Source: Tragulus kanchil (taxonomy: Eukaryota > Chordata > Mammalia > Artiodactyla > Tragulidae). Taken from it: a stretch of DNA of 64,000 bases. Under the pieces are notes generated by a model. That model was not told where the DNA came from, did no database searches, and saw nothing but the letters and a program-made list of their open reading frames with translations. A program made the position numbers and the translations under genes. The stretch covers positions 158,115,501-158,179,500 of the forward strand of contig JAIOJX010000005.1 of assembly GCA_022376925.1 (NCBI GenBank). Direction: 5' to 3'. Below, in pieces: positions 33,616-45,720 of the stretch (position 1 is its first letter; every line of letters begins with the position of its first letter).

Positions 33616-35919
33616 ATAACAGTTACCTTTTTATGTATCACGTGGCTGTGTTCTCTTCAAATATTTGGTTATTCCATTACCTTGTCTTAATTTACCTCTT
33701 AATCAGCTTTGACTAAGAGCTCTGGTTGATTTGAATGCCTTATTGTCTGAGTGACATCAGAAGGGCTTATATTTTTAGAAGTAGTCAAAATAATAATTCC
33801 AGTAAACTAAAAAGAAAAGAATGTAAATATTGTACTAGTAGTTAAGAATTGAAGATATTCTAGTGATTCTTTCAAAGTTGCTGTGTGGGGAATGCTTATG
33901 ATAGTCAGGCACAGCCTCTCGTACCAGAAGACTTTTCTATATTTAATGGTAGGTAAGGTCAGGGAGGACGTCAGTATAATATTGATCCAGTGCTCCTACT
34001 TTCCAAGGCTGTGCAGGTGTTTTGGCCTATGACTTGATATGAATGGTGTGCTCGGCTATGAGAATATCTCCTTTTCACAGACACAGCAGTCCATATTTGC
34101 CCCCTCTTTTCCAAAATCACCTTAAGAAAATGCCTGCATATGGTTAAAATAAGACCAAAGTAACTAAATTATCTTAATGAAAATTATCTTGTGGCCAGTT
34201 CAGCCTGGCTAGTCTTTTGAAAAGGACATTTGAACTTTTGTTTCGTTGTTTGGTTGTTTTATGCTTTGTGTCTGCTTTTGTTTCAGGCCGTATGTAGTCT
34301 GGCTGTGTGTTTAGGCCATCCCAGGTCTTAACATTCTGGATACCATGAGTAGCTTTTTCTTTCTAGAAGGATCATGCCTCTTCTATCCATGGCCATGGGT
34401 TTTTGCTCATGTCCTACCAACATCATAGTTTGTAACTAGATCCTTGAATTTGCACCTTTACTGCAGCTTTCTTTGAAAAGGAACTCTGTATGTTCAAGTG
34501 AAGGGATAAGATGTCCCACACCTTGGTGTACCTAAAGTAGTTCTTTACCTTTACAAGGGGACTCACTCTCCTCTTCCCCAAACCCTATTCATGCTGGAAC
34601 ACAGAACATGCTGACAATGTCGTAAAAACATGGTGAAAACTAGAATGAGAAAGATGAGGGAGACTTACAAATGTTTACTAATTCTTTGAATGGTCAAACA
34701 TCTAAATTTTTGTTAACACTTTGTTTCCTAAACATAATCTTTTAGGGAAATTTGAGAGAATAATATTAATGAAGTAGCAAGAGTAGAAATTATCACAGCA
34801 TAGAGAGAACTTTTAGAGCTCAACTAAAATAAACAGTTTGGGTCAGTTTTCCCTTGAGCTGGCCCGCTGTTCTAACAGCGTCTGCCACTCTAATAAACTT
34901 TTATTCTCTTCTCAAAAAAAATAGCTTGGTTTTGATTTTGCTTTGGTTGTAATTTTTAGTATTAAATATAAATGTTAATAATACTTGTGACTTTTAAATT
35001 ATTTGAATGTTAACAGTGCTGATGCATTACCTGATATTATTAAGCTTTTAGTTCTGGGAGGGGACATAGAATTGTGACGATGGAGTGTTTTGGAAAGGCC
35101 ACTCCTTCTCACTGCTGCCCATGTTGGTACAGAGACCAGGCCTCATTGTGCATGCGATTGTGGAGTTAAGAACATCCTTACTGAGAAGGGTCTTCTTAGA
35201 AACCAAACGACTTCTGTAGTTACAGAAGGCAGAGAGCATTTGACTGCTCACTTCAGTCTGGCGCACTGCATTTTGAACATGCTCTATAGAAGGCCCCTCT
35301 CCCTTCCTACTGAGGAAGGACAGGTTTGGGTACAATGTAATTATCAAAGAAACATCTATCTAGCATGAAAGGCCATTGCAGGAATGAAACTCAGGATCAG
35401 TTGTAGTGAGAGATGTTCCTGTTGGTTTGTCTGTTTTGTCCAAACCCAGTTAGTCAGCATTATCAGAAGCCGTAATAGTTCCAGACATGTCAGGAGATGA
35501 AAGAAGATTGCAGAGAGGCCAGAAGTGTTTCTGGTGTCTCGTCAGACACTTTTCTTCGAGCCCTCTTCTGAGATGCTCACAAGTTTGACTGCAAAGAGCC
35601 CTGCCATCATTTACCTGTCACCGTGCCTCCTCCTCCTCCGAATGGGAGCAGTGGTGCAGGCGGGCAGGTGGCCTGCAGTGGGGTCCCCTCTGGCTCTCCT
35701 TCTTCTGTCTTCACAGCTCAGCTCTGCCCCCGTGCTGTACAGGCAGGGAGGTGGTTTGAGTCAGGAGGGAGTGTGGGAGGATTTCATTGTCTTCTACCTG
35801 ACATAGCAACTCTGCCAAGTTTACAGGGGCATTTGAAATAGCAATGGACAGCTTTCCACATTGATGATCTCAGGTGCATTGTAGCTGCCCACAGGCCTCA
35901 GCCACAGCCATTCTACAAG
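33616..35919. other. Repeat-poor intronic DNA
   Basis: No named repeats recognised over about 2.3 kb after the exon. Open frames at 35048-35368 and 35525-35841 overlap on both strands and show no domain or splice context, so I do not call them genes. Confidence 0.5.
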
Positions 35920-35929
35920 GACCTCCAAG

Positions 35930-36060
35930 AAAGGAGTGGTCCTTCAGTGGGGCCATGGTCTTTGTCAGAATTCCCTGGAGTTATTTATAAATTGTAACTG
36001 CCAGCTGCTCCCTCTATTTTATGAAATATGCCATCCTCCCTTGAGAACCACTGACATGGT
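35930..36060. repeat. Possible MER5/Charlie-like fragment
   Basis: 'aattccctggagttatttat' and 'ttgagaaccactgacatgg' resemble the ends of small hAT-Charlie non-autonomous elements. Weak, eye-based call. Confidence 0.3.
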
Positions 36061-36252
36061 TCCAGGTTTTCATGGGGGAAAAAAATGTAAAACTGCAAGA
36101 ATGTCATCATGAATAACTAGTGGTATTGAGATACCATTGGTTCATCGATATTGAGATAACATTTTGAGATTCAAAATTTCTTTCTGTCATGTTTCCTGGT
36201 CTTTGTTTCATAGTTACTCTGATTAGAGTAATATTTTCCTACTGCTTCTGCT

Positions 36253-36468
36253 GCTGTGTGTGCTCAGTCATGTCCAAGTCTTTGCAACCCCATGAATTGT
36301 GGTCGGCTTGGCTCCTCTGTCCATGGAATTTCCCAGGCAAGAATACTGGAGCGGGTTGCCATGCCCTCTTCCAGGCCATCATCCTGACCGAGGGGTCAAA
36401 CTCATGTCTTTTTGTCTCCTGCATTGGCAGACAATATTCTTTACCAACTAGCGCGCCCTGGAAGTCCA
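36253..36468 (-). mobile_element. Bov-A2-type SINE
   Basis: Antisense order: 'tgtgctcagtcatgtccaag', 'tccatggaatttcccaggca', 'agaatactggagcgggttgc', 'tgcattggcagacaatattc', and head 'ctagcgcgccctggaagtcc'. Confidence 0.9.
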
Positions 36469-37189
36469 GTATTCTCCTAATAGGCTTTAAAATTACTTTA
36501 AAAAATATTTATGTGTTTTTTAAAAAATTAGATTTAATGTTATAATTTAAAATGTATAGTGATATCAGAAAAAAGTCAAAAAAAAAAAAAAAGCACTAGC
36601 TTTGTAAGATTTTAGCCTTCTTTTTCCACCACCAAAGGGTTTCTTTCCCTTTTTTATTGACAGCATGCCCTCCTTCATGCTGCTTCACTTGCATAGACTC
36701 CTGGGATAGCTGTGCAACCCTGGGGGTTCATCCGTCCGTGGGAATGGACCCCCTCAAGCACATGACCAGACCTGGCACCAGGCTCCGCTCACAGCTCAGC
36801 TTGCCCGCTGCTGCCGCCACAGCCCTTTATCACTGGTGGCTGCTTCTGGTTGGTGCTGGGACATATTCTTGCCTAGGAGAGGCTTGCCTCTTTGTTAGAA
36901 GGCATTTTTAGGAAAGTAACCTCTTATTGCTGGTGCAGAGGAGACTGTTAGAATAGATATGACTGCTGTTTATACATTAAACCTCCAAAAGAATGTATTT
37001 GGTTGCCTTGGCAACCCACAGCGTGGTATGTCTGTGGTGTGTGCCAAATCCCTCTACTTTTTTTTGTAATAGTCGCCGAAACTTCCTTTTCATTTAATCT
37101 TGTATTTAAATTCACGTCTTTGAATACCCTATTAGTTACTCAAGTAGAGCAGTGCCCACCACCCAGCTTAAAGAATTAGCGACTCATAG
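36469..37189. other. Unique intronic DNA
   Basis: Contains an A run near 36579-36592. Nothing else recognised. The open frame at 36657-36911 has no supporting signal. Confidence 0.45.
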
Positions 37190-37197
37190 ACAACTTG

Positions 37198-37538
37198 TTT
37201 TTTTTTTTTTTTTAAAGATTTATTTATTTATTTTACATTTTGGGTGAGGGTCAGGTTGGGGAGGGAGGGGACCGGGCGGGCCACTTCTATTGGTCTTTCA
37301 TTTGTCTATTTTCATCCGTCTTTGTTCTTTTGGCTCTTGTGGGCCTCCCATCACGGTGGCGTCTGTCGTTGCAGAGCACCAGCTCTGGGCGCATGCGCTC
37401 CAGAGCTCCGGCTCGGTAATTGGACACATGGGTCCAGCCGCTCCGCGGCACGTGGGATCTTCCCAGGCCAGGGATCAAACCGGCGCCCCTTGCACTGCAA
37501 GGCGGTGTCCTTACCCACTGGACCACCAGGGGAAGCCC
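37198..37538 (-). mobile_element. Full-length CpG-rich tRNA-Glu SINE, minus orientation
   Basis: Target-site duplication 'acaacttg' at 37190-37197 and 37539-37546. Poly-T tail, 'aaagatttatttatttattt', the CpG-rich body, and head 'ctggaccaccaggggaagcc' are all present. Very close to the copies at 18145 and 62537. Confidence 0.93.
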
Positions 37539-37549
37539 ACAACTTGGTT

Positions 37550-39883
37550 TTATCTGTATGCTGCCTGCTTCCTCCCTGTCAATTCCAGACATTTTATCAT
37601 ATCTTCTCCATAAATATTTCAGTATACTCTCTAAAGGTAAAGCCTTCCTTTTTGTACATAATTACTATATGATGACACCCCAAAATGGAATTGTTACTAT
37701 TTATGAGTATTAAATACCCAGTCAGTGTTCAAATGTTCCTAATTGAATCAAAATCTAGCGTGAGTTTATATGTTTTTTTATAAGTTGTTTAAATCTGAAT
37801 TCAATTAAGGTACATACTGTCAACAAGTAGCTCTTGTGACTCATACTTTTTTTTTAATCTGTAGCTTTCCTTGCACACGTATGTCACTTTCTCTCTTTCT
37901 TTTCCTCTCTATTTAATTGTAATGTATTTGTTGAAGAAACTTAACTTTTTGTCCTGCAGAGTTTCTTACAACCAGCATTTTGGTGATTAGATCCCCTTGG
38001 CAACATTTAACATGTTCCGCTGTTGTATTTCTTGTATTTAGTAGTTTGATAGAGTCTGAATCTGACTCAGGATTGTTTTCGTGTGTTTATTTATAAAACG
38101 CTCTGTAGATGGTGGCATATGTCTATCAAGAAGCACAGAAAAGCTTTGGTTGCCTCTCTCTTGGATAGTCACATTCATTCATGATTATTAATATTTCCTA
38201 GGTTCATTCTTTCATAATTTGGAATTACAAAATATTGACATTCTAATCCTGTTACTCCTTCCTTATTTAGTAACTAGAAAAACTTTCCTGAACACTCTTT
38301 GATAATCCTAAAATGCATTTTGCCCAGGAAAAGTAGGATAAATGTTCTCTCTTTTTATGTACCACTTTTCAAATTAAAGAGGTCTTTATCTTACACCCTC
38401 CATAGGTGACCAGTGAGGTGTGTTTGTGGGGATTTTGGAGGGGGAAGGAAAGAAGGAGGATGCATATCATTTTCAATTTATGGGTTTAAACAAATTGGAC
38501 ATCCTTTAATCCCTTGGCTTATTTTTATTGATATCCAGATTGTCCCCATCTTTAGCTTCTTCATGTTGGCTCTGAGCCGATGTCAGCAGTCCCCAGCAGT
38601 TTCTTGATTTCTGGCATGACACTACGTATCAGCCCATTTTGTACATGTGTTGTCCCTGGTCTGGATCAGCCATTTCTGCAGGAACCCCTGGTTCTCTCCA
38701 GTGGGAAATGACATTTGCAAACCTCAGCTTAGGCATTTCCTGTTGGGTTGGCAGTATACTCTCTAAAGGTAAAGCCTTCCTTTTTGTACATAATTACTAT
38801 ATGATGACACCCCAAAATGGAATTGTTACTATTTATGAGTATTAAATACCCAGTCAGTGTTCAAATGTTCCTAATTGAATCAAAATCTAGCGTGAGTTTA
38901 TATGTTTTTTTATAAGTTGTTTAAATCTGAATTCAATTAAGGTACATACTGTCAACAAGTAGCTCTTGTGACTCATACTTTTTTTTTAATCTGTAGCTTT
39001 CCTTGCACACGTATGTCACTTTCTCTCTTTCTTTTCCTCTCTATTTAATTGTAATGTATTTGTTGAAGAAACTTAACTTTTTGTCCTGCAGAGTTTCTTA
39101 CAACCAGCATTTTGGTGATTAGATCCCCTTGGCAACATTTAACATGTTCCGCTGTTGTATTTCTTGTATTTAGTAGTTTGATAGAGTCTGAATCTGACTC
39201 AGGATTGTTTTCGTGTGTTTATTTATAAAACGCTCTGTAGATGGTGGCATATGTCTATCAAGAAGCACAGAAAAGCTTTGGTTGCCTCTCTCTTGGATAG
39301 TCACATTCATTCATGATTATTAATATTTCCTAGGTTCATTCTTTCATAATTTGGAATTACAAAATATTGACATTCTAATCCTGTTACTCCTTCCTTATTT
39401 AGTAACTAGAAAAACTTTCCTGAACACTCTTTGATAATCCTAAAATGCATTTTGCCCAGGAAAAGTAGGATAAATGTTCTCTCTTTTTATGTACCACTTT
39501 TCAAATTAAAGAGGTCTTTATCTTACACCCTCCATAGGTGACCAGTGAGGTGTGTTTGTGGGGATTTTGGAGGGGGAAGGAAAGAAGGAGGATGCATATC
39601 ATTTTCAATTTATGGGTTTAAACAAATTGGACATCCTTTAATCCCTTGGCTTATTTTTATTGATATCCAGATTGTCCCCATCTTTAGCTTCTTCATGTTG
39701 GCTCTGAGCCGATGTCAGCAGTCCCCAGCAGTTTCTTGATTTCTGGCATGACACTACGTATCAGCCCATTTTGTACATGTGTTGTCCCTGGTCTGGATCA
39801 GCCATTTCTGCAGGAACCCCTGGTTCTCTCCAGTGGGAAATGACATTTGCAAACCTCAGCTTAGGCATTTCCTGTTGGGTTGG
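37550..39883. repeat. Old L1M-type LINE relic
   Basis: Both duplicated copies (37550-38751 and 38752-39883) carry the order typical of old mammalian L1 3' regions: 'caaatgttcctaattgaatc', 'tgtagctttccttgcacac', 'ttgttgaagaaacttaactt', 'tgtcctgcagagtttcttac', 'gatccccttggcaacattta', 'gatatccagattgtccccat', 'ctggatcagccatttctgca' and 'ccagtgggaaatgacatttg'. Subfamily and orientation are not assigned. Confidence 0.65.
37621..39883. repeat. Tandem duplication 9 (offset 1,132 bp)
   Basis: Sequence 37621-38751 recurs at about 38753-39883. The junction is clean: 'ctgttgggttgg' then 'cagtatactctctaaaggta', with the right copy continuing 'tcactattcctaggcc'. I saw no interior difference. This cleanest junction shows the simple form of the artefact, a direct end-to-end join of overlapping sequences. 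Confidence 0.96.
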
Positions 39884-40309
39884 TCACTATTCCTAGGCCT
39901 TTTCATTTACATATCTATCATACATTCAACTGGTAGAATATATAACAAGTGCATGCTGACACTTCTAATTAAAATTTTGTGCATAAAGTTTTTGTTTAAC
40001 CTTTTAATCTTTCATCTCCTTTTTTCTTTTCTGAAAATCTTGGCTACTAGTGATAAAGCACAAAAATTCATTTGCCTTGTCTTTGATACATACGAAATAA
40101 TCTCAGAATTACAGTATAGTACTACCTTAAATCATGCGATAACTGAAAAGAGTTTTAAGATTTTTGCAATAACCTTTTGGGCCCTTAAAGTATATCCCAT
40201 GAGAGATGTACAGTAAAAATCTGTGATTTAAAGAAACTTAGAATAATCCACTGGGCAGTCATGCAGCTATTTCACTGTTTGTATAGATTCATGTGTTCCA
40301 TTTTGCTTT

Positions 40310-41060
40310 CAGTATTCAGTGATTGTCTTTAAATTTTTTGGGTTTATAATTATGTAAAATATATACATAGTTCCAAAATCAAATATACAAAGCTGTTGTG
40401 TATATTTAGAGAAATTCCATTTCTGTTCCTGTCCCCTCTATTCCTGTAGGCAATTGTCTTTTCCTCTTTAGTTTTTAGGGTTATCCTCTGTGAAAAACAA
40501 ATGGGAACGATATAAACATATATATAATTTGTACCCTCCCCAGCATTCTTAAATAACTGGTAACGTACTTTATGCTGCAAATGTCAGTCGCTCGGTTATG
40601 TCCAATTCTGCGACCCGATGCTCCATAGCCCAGCAGCCCCCTCCATCCATGCAACTTTCCAAGCTATGCATACTTTCTTTTTTTACCTTGCTTTTTTGTA
40701 CTTAACACTTACCCTAGAGCTAACTATGTAGAAAGATACTGTTTATTTCTTTTTTAATAGCTGCATGGTCAAAGGGTAAATGCATGTATAATTTTGTTAG
40801 ATATTGCCAAATTCACCTCCGTTGGGTTTATAACATTTTAAAATTCTCATTGGCAGTGTATGGTAACGACTGTTTCCGTCACAGCCTGCCAGTGGAGCAT
40901 ATTGTCAGACTTCTGGACTTTTGCCAGTTTGATAGGTGAGAAATGGTATCCTAATACCGTTTTAACTACATTTCTTTTACGAGAGAAATTGAGCATCTTT
41001 TTTATATTTTTAGGGCCATTTGCATTTCTTTTTTCCTTTTTAAATAGCTCTTCTCTTCTT
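40310..41060 (-). repeat. Old L1M-type relic, interrupted by Bov-A fragment
   Basis: 'ttataattatgtaaaatata', 'tgcatggtcaaagggtaaat', 'gatattgccaaattcacctc', 'tcattggcagtgtatggtaa', 'gataggtgagaaatggtatc', 'gagcatcttttttatatttt' and 'gggccatttgcatttctttt' follow an antisense old L1 3' region. A Bov-A fragment lies inside at 40582-40671. Confidence 0.65.
40582..40671 (-). mobile_element. Bov-A fragment
   Basis: 'gtcagtcgctcggttatgtc', 'caattctgcgacccgatgct' match the antisense part of Bov-A SINEs, inserted into an older L1M relic. Confidence 0.7.
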
Positions 41061-42299
41061 ATGAGTCTTGTAGATGAAAAGAGAATATGCTTTTAGTTAA
41101 ACTTGAGAGAGCAGGAAGTACTTAACACTAATACAGAGTGTGGTATTTAGCATTACATGAGTCTGGTTTCCCTTCTTAAGATCTCTTGGTTCTTCTGGAA
41201 AACATAAGCTCTCCTAAGCCTCTTTCCGTCCTTATCCTTGGCTCTAGCTCTGCTTATGAGATAGCAACCAGAACATGGAGCTGTAGGCTCAAAATTCAAG
41301 GGGTTTTTTTTTGTTTTGTTTTTTTTCACCCTTTCAGAGAGTGAGGAAAGGCTTCCACTACCAGCTTTAGGCCATTAAGTGTTATCTCTGTGTCTACCAG
41401 GGTGGATCCAAAAGACTGGTGGCTTTTTCATTCGACTTCCTTTTTAGTAATTGAGGTGGGGCAGCTGAACCAGGCAGCACACACGGGAGCTCTGTGTCGC
41501 CAGAGCTCTGGGAAGACTCCCTGGTGCCGCCGCCAGGAGCTGTGCTGTCTGCACAGGAGTACTGGAGCCAATGTTCATCTGCCTCTGGGCCACGTACGCT
41601 ATCACCACGAGCAACATCCTTCCATCCTCCATTCTCACCAGTTGCTTCTACTGGTAGGACTTCAGTGAAAACAACGCTACAGGGGGGTAAAACCCACACT
41701 AGGCTGGCAAGCTGGGGAAATGGAGTTCATGCAGCTTTAGTCTCTGAGATATGATGCAAAACAAGGGAGCGAGTGGAGCTGAAAGCAGATAGACAGATGG
41801 TGAGTGCAAAAGCAGAAAGTGTGAAAGGGGCTCCAGTCATCAGCAAACTTATATCTGACTCCCTGTAGCAGGATAAGCCCACTGGCAAGGCATAGAGATG
41901 TGTGCAGGGCAGAATGCCAAAGGCACAGAACGTGGAGAAGAATCCAGTGTTCAGTAGGACCTGGAGGAACCCAACATATTTTCTTGCCTAGTAAGATAAG
42001 ATTTTATGAAGAACAGTATTTTGAGCTGGGCCTGGAAGAATCTAGTAAATAATCTAGAGCAATACATATGTGTCGATTTACCCAGCCACAAAAATGGCTG
42101 CTGCTACTCGTTCCCAGCTGGAGACAGGAAATAGAAAGTAGGTGGTCTGCAGTTGCCGCTGTCATCTCAAAATACTCAGTCAGAAGCAGTGTGTTTAGAA
42201 TTGTATAAAATCCTGGGAAAGTAAACAGAGTTAGAAATCCACGGTGACAGACTTTTGCATCCCCTGAACTAGGGATCTGACATCCACACTTTAAAAAAT
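41061..42299. other. Unique intronic DNA
   Basis: No repeat family recognised. The interval 41400-41760 is more GC-rich, with overlapping open frames on both strands but no splice-bounded similarity. Left unannotated. Confidence 0.5.
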
Positions 42300-42310
42300 G
42301 TGTCCTCTGG

Positions 42311-42576
42311 GGCTTCCCTGGAGGTCCAGTAGGTAAAGAGTCCACCTTGCAGTGCAAGGGGCACCGGTTTGATCCCTGGCCCAGGAGGATCCCACGAGCT
42401 GCAAAGAGCTGGACCAGTGAGTCCAATTACGAGCGAGCACTCTGGAGTGCATATGCCCAGAGCTGGAGCTCTGCAACGAGAGAGGCCACTGCAATGGGAG
42501 GCCCACATGGGCCAAAGAATAAAGATGGATGGGGAAAAAAAACAATAAAAGAGGCCAAAATTAAAAAAAAAAAAAA
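42311..42576 (+). mobile_element. Older subfamily of the tRNA-Glu SINE
   Basis: Head 'ggcttccctggaggtccagt' with B box 'ggtttgatccc', then 'gagctggaccagtgagtcca' and 'tgcccagagctggagctctg'. Poly-A tail. Imperfect target-site duplication 'gtgtcctctgg' (42300-42310) and 'gtgttccctgg' (42577-42587). It reads 'agagtccaccttgcagtgc' where younger copies read 'ggacaccgccttgcagtgc', and has lost most CpGs, so it is older. Confidence 0.9.
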
Positions 42577-42819
42577 GTGTTCCCTGGAGCAGAAACAGAT
42601 TTGGGAGGGAGTTCTCCGGTGGGGTGGAGGTGTGAGAATGCTGCAAAGAAGCGAACTTGTTGGAGTAGCAGAGGGGCCCTTAATTTAGAGAGTTTTCTAA
42701 AAGTGGCAGTATTGAGTCTGAACTAGTCTAGACGAGAGGCTTTGCCTTTCCCAGTCCGTTTCTCTAATCAGATATTAAGGCTGGTTCTAATTGTCAGTGA
42801 AGCTTAACTTCTTTATCTA

Positions 42820-43190
42820 CTGTAAATTACTTGGCATTAAGCAGACATTTATTAAGAGGCTGCCAAGTGTATCTCAAGCACTGGGGACAGGAAGATGCAC
42901 AGGTGCAGTTTCTGCCTTGGAGGAGCATGTGAGCTAATGAAGGAGAAAGACTCTCAAATGGGAGATGACAGCACAGCAAAGGCAGTCATCTCTTGGGAGG
43001 ATTCAGCAGGGATGCCATAGGAATACTGGAGCAGGAGCATCCACCCTGGGCTGGGAGATGGTATTAGGGAAGACCTACCTATAGAGGTGATGAAGCTCCT
43101 TAAATCTTTCTAAGGAAGAAGGCGGAGAGTCAGGGAAAAGTCAGTTTGTGCAAAGGCTTCTTGATCTCTGACCCACTGCAAAGCCAGTGC
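42820..43190 (-). repeat. L2-like fragment, antisense
   Basis: 'gcagacatttattaagaggc', 'tctcaagcactggggacagg', 'gtttctgccttggaggagca' resemble the reverse of the L2 3' end. Downstream 'gctgggagatggtattaggg' may continue the same element. Eye-based. Confidence 0.5.
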
Positions 43191-43517
43191 CCCTTCCAGG
43201 GGACCCCCTTTCATCTGGTATGGAGAGGGAGTGGAGTAAGAGTTATTTGCAGTTTCTTACCCTTTCCATGGAGAAGATTAAGCATTCTCTTCTCGTGAAG
43301 CCTTAGAGTTTTAGAGAAGTTCAAATGAAATAAATGCCCACAGTAATGCATGAAGCATGTAATACAGTTTGCCTCCCACGAAGGGAGCCCATGTTTTCAA
43401 ACAAGAATGGGCTACTGTTTTTATCTGGGAAGAGTAGGGGGATAATTAGAAAATGACCTTTTCCACAGTCACTTAAGATTCTCACTTTGGTATGTGGTCC
43501 TCTGTGTACCATCAAGT
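43191..43517. other. Unique intronic DNA
   Basis: Nothing recognised. Confidence 0.4.
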
Positions 43518-43524
43518 TTCATTG

Positions 43525-43801
43525 TTGTTTTTTTGTTTGGTTTTTAATTTTGGCCTCTTTCATTAATTATGTATTTATTTTCATCCCTTTTTATTCTTCG
43601 GCCTATGTGGGCCTCCATGCAGTGGCCTCTCTCATTGCAGAGCACTGGCCCAGGGCGCATGTGCTCCAGAGCCCTGGCTCATAATTGGACACACTGGTCC
43701 AGCTGCTTCGCGGCACGTGGGATCTTTCCAGGCCAGGGATCCAACCAGTGCCGCTTGCACTGCAAGATGGACTCCTTACCCACTGGACCACCAGGGAAGC
43801 C
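43525..43801 (-). mobile_element. tRNA-Glu SINE, older subfamily, minus orientation
   Basis: Tail side at left ('ttttaattttggcctctttc'), body 'ggcctctctcattgcagagc', head 'ctggaccaccagggaagc'. Short target-site duplication 'ttcattg' at 43518-43524 and 43802-43808. Uses the 'gactccttacccactggac' form that marks the older group. Confidence 0.9.
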
Positions 43802-43808
43802 TTCATTG

Positions 43809-44520
43809 CTTTTTTAGACCTATTCCTTTATTGTTTTTTGTTTGAGAATAAAGACAGCCTGAAAAAGTTTTTATTGCTCTTATTTTACCGAATTTACTTG
43901 TACATTTTACAAGATTACAGTTTTGGGATCCTACTTATCTATCCCCTTGTTTTATAGAAGGAATATAGTAGGCTGTGTGTGTGAAATGTAAATGTGCACA
44001 GCTTGTTTTTAAATGGGGCATCATGGAGCTTGTATCCAACACTATGCAACAATATTACCTTCTTACAAACCCATGTTCTGCCTCATTGGCATATTGAATA
44101 GTCAGGTTGTAAATAGGTGGGATGTTTCCTCGGTACTGACTATGAAAGCTGTTCTGGCAGCTCAGAGAATGTAAAATCTAATTATGCTGGTCTAGTCACT
44201 ACCTCCTTCCTCTAATCCTCCACCCCAGAACTGAGTGGGTGATTTTTTTAACTTAATATTTTAAGTAGGCAATACATATATATTTTCTTATTTCTTCCTT
44301 TTTTTAAAAAGAAACATAGTAATACTCACATATCTCTTTTTTAAACTAACAGTGCCTTTTGGAGATCTTACCAATACAAAAAGAGCTTTCTCATGCTTTA
44401 TACTTAAATTTGTGCACTGTTGACTAGAGATGCTATAATTAATTTACTGAACCAGTCCCCTTTGTTAGGCATGTAGGTGTTTCTAGTCTTTTATTATCAA
44501 TAACAATTCTGTGATGACCT
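43809..44520. other. Intronic DNA with likely L1M scraps
   Basis: Around 44340-44520, 'ttgttaggcatgtaggtgtt', 'tctagtcttttattatcaat' and 'aacaattctgtgatgacctc' resemble antisense old L1 3' ends. The earlier part is unassigned. Confidence 0.4.
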
Positions 44521-44787
44521 CCAGTTGCATACATAGTGAGGCTTAATTATAAATGGTTCCAATAAAGCCTAAAACAAACAAAAAAATCCATTATTACGCA
44601 CAGAGCCAGCTATATAATTTGCAGGGCACCAGGCAGAATGAAAACGCAGAGCCGCTTGCTCCAAGTGCAGGAAACAAATGCATTAGAAGTATTTTAGCAA
44701 GAAAAAGTTTTTTTCTTTCTTTTGCAGTCTTTTGACTTGGTATGTTATTTTTATTTACTGTGTAATTTTCTAAGAAGAATAACTTTT

Positions 44788-45032
44788 TTAAATTTTGGCT
44801 TCTTTTTATTGATTTTTATTTCTTTGTTTTTCATTCATCTTTATTCTTTAACCTGCATGGGCCTCCCATCGCAGTGGCCTCTCTTGGTGCAGAGCACTGG
44901 CGCTGGGCAAATGCCCTCCAGAGCGCTTGTTTGTAATTGGACACACTGATCCAGCTGCTCCACAGCACATGGGATCCTCCTGGGCCAGGGATCAAACCAG
45001 ACTGTTTACCGACTGGACTACCAGGGAAGTCC
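44788..45032 (-). mobile_element. tRNA-Glu SINE, older subfamily, minus orientation
   Basis: Body 'gggcctcccatcgcagtggc' and head 'gactggactaccagggaagt'. An imperfect target-site duplication 'agaagaataactttt' / 'agaagaacaactttt' lies at 44773-44787 and 45033-45047. A deletion near 45000 removed part of the B-box region ('gggatcaaaccag' joins 'actgtttaccgactgg'). Confidence 0.9.
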
Positions 45033-45146
45033 AGAAGAACAACTTTTAAACTATTGAAATATCTTTATATTGTGCAGTGGTGCTTTTAAACCCAAATATA
45101 AGAACATTATCTTCTATGCAGAATGACCAAAGTTATATAATTCACA

Positions 45147-45358
45147 TTTGATAGCTCCTTCATGGGGCTCATACAGTAAAGGTCTGCCTGCAATGTGGGT
45201 TCGATCCCTTGGTTGGAAAGATACCCTGGAGGAGGGCGTGGCAACCCACTCCAGTATTCTTGCCTGGAGACTCCCATGGACAGAGGAGCCTGGCAGGCTG
45301 GAGTCCATAGGATCGCAAGGAGTCAGACACAACTGAAGCAACTAAGCATGCACGCACA
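45147..45358 (+). mobile_element. Bov-A2-type SINE
   Basis: Sense copy: 'gtaaaggtctgcctgcaatg', B box 'gggttcgatccc', 'ccactccagtattcttgcct', 'gagcctggcaggctggagtc', 'atcgcaaggagtcagacaca', 'ctgaagcaactaagcatgca'. Confidence 0.92.
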
Positions 45359-45413
45359 TGTGTATGCATTAGTTCTCAACCAGTACAGTAGAAATGCTGC
45401 ACAAAACTGTATT

Positions 45414-45720
45414 TTTTTGGGTGGGGGCGTGGAAGTAGGTTGCGGAGGGAGGAGGGTGGGCGGGCCACTTCTATTGGTTTCACTTAATCTATTTTTTCAT
45501 CCATCTTTGTTCTTTGACCCATGTGGGCCTCCCATCGCAGCGGCCTCTGTTGTCGCAGAGCACCAGCTCTGGGCGCATGCGCACCAGAGCTCCGGCTTGG
45601 TAATGGGACACATCGGTCCAGCTGCTCTGTGGCACATGGGATCTTCCCAGGCCAGGGATCGAACCGGTGCCCCTTGCACTGCAAGGTGGTGTCCTTACCC
45701 ACTGGACCACCAGGGAAGCC
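45414..45720 (-). mobile_element. CpG-rich tRNA-Glu SINE, minus orientation
   Basis: T-rich left end, 'ggcgggccacttctattggt', CpG-rich body and head 'ctggaccaccagggaagcc'. Short target-site duplication 'ctgtatt' at 45407-45413 and 45721-45727. Young group. Confidence 0.9.

Noticed and set aside
33531..33716. Open frame beginning at an internal Met of the BTBD9 exon and running into intron
   Set aside because: It crosses a strong donor site at 33610. The portion after that is intron.
41390..41760. Overlapping open frames on both strands in a GC-rich patch
   Set aside because: No domain or splice signal supports a coding exon, and both strands are open simultaneously, as expected from composition.
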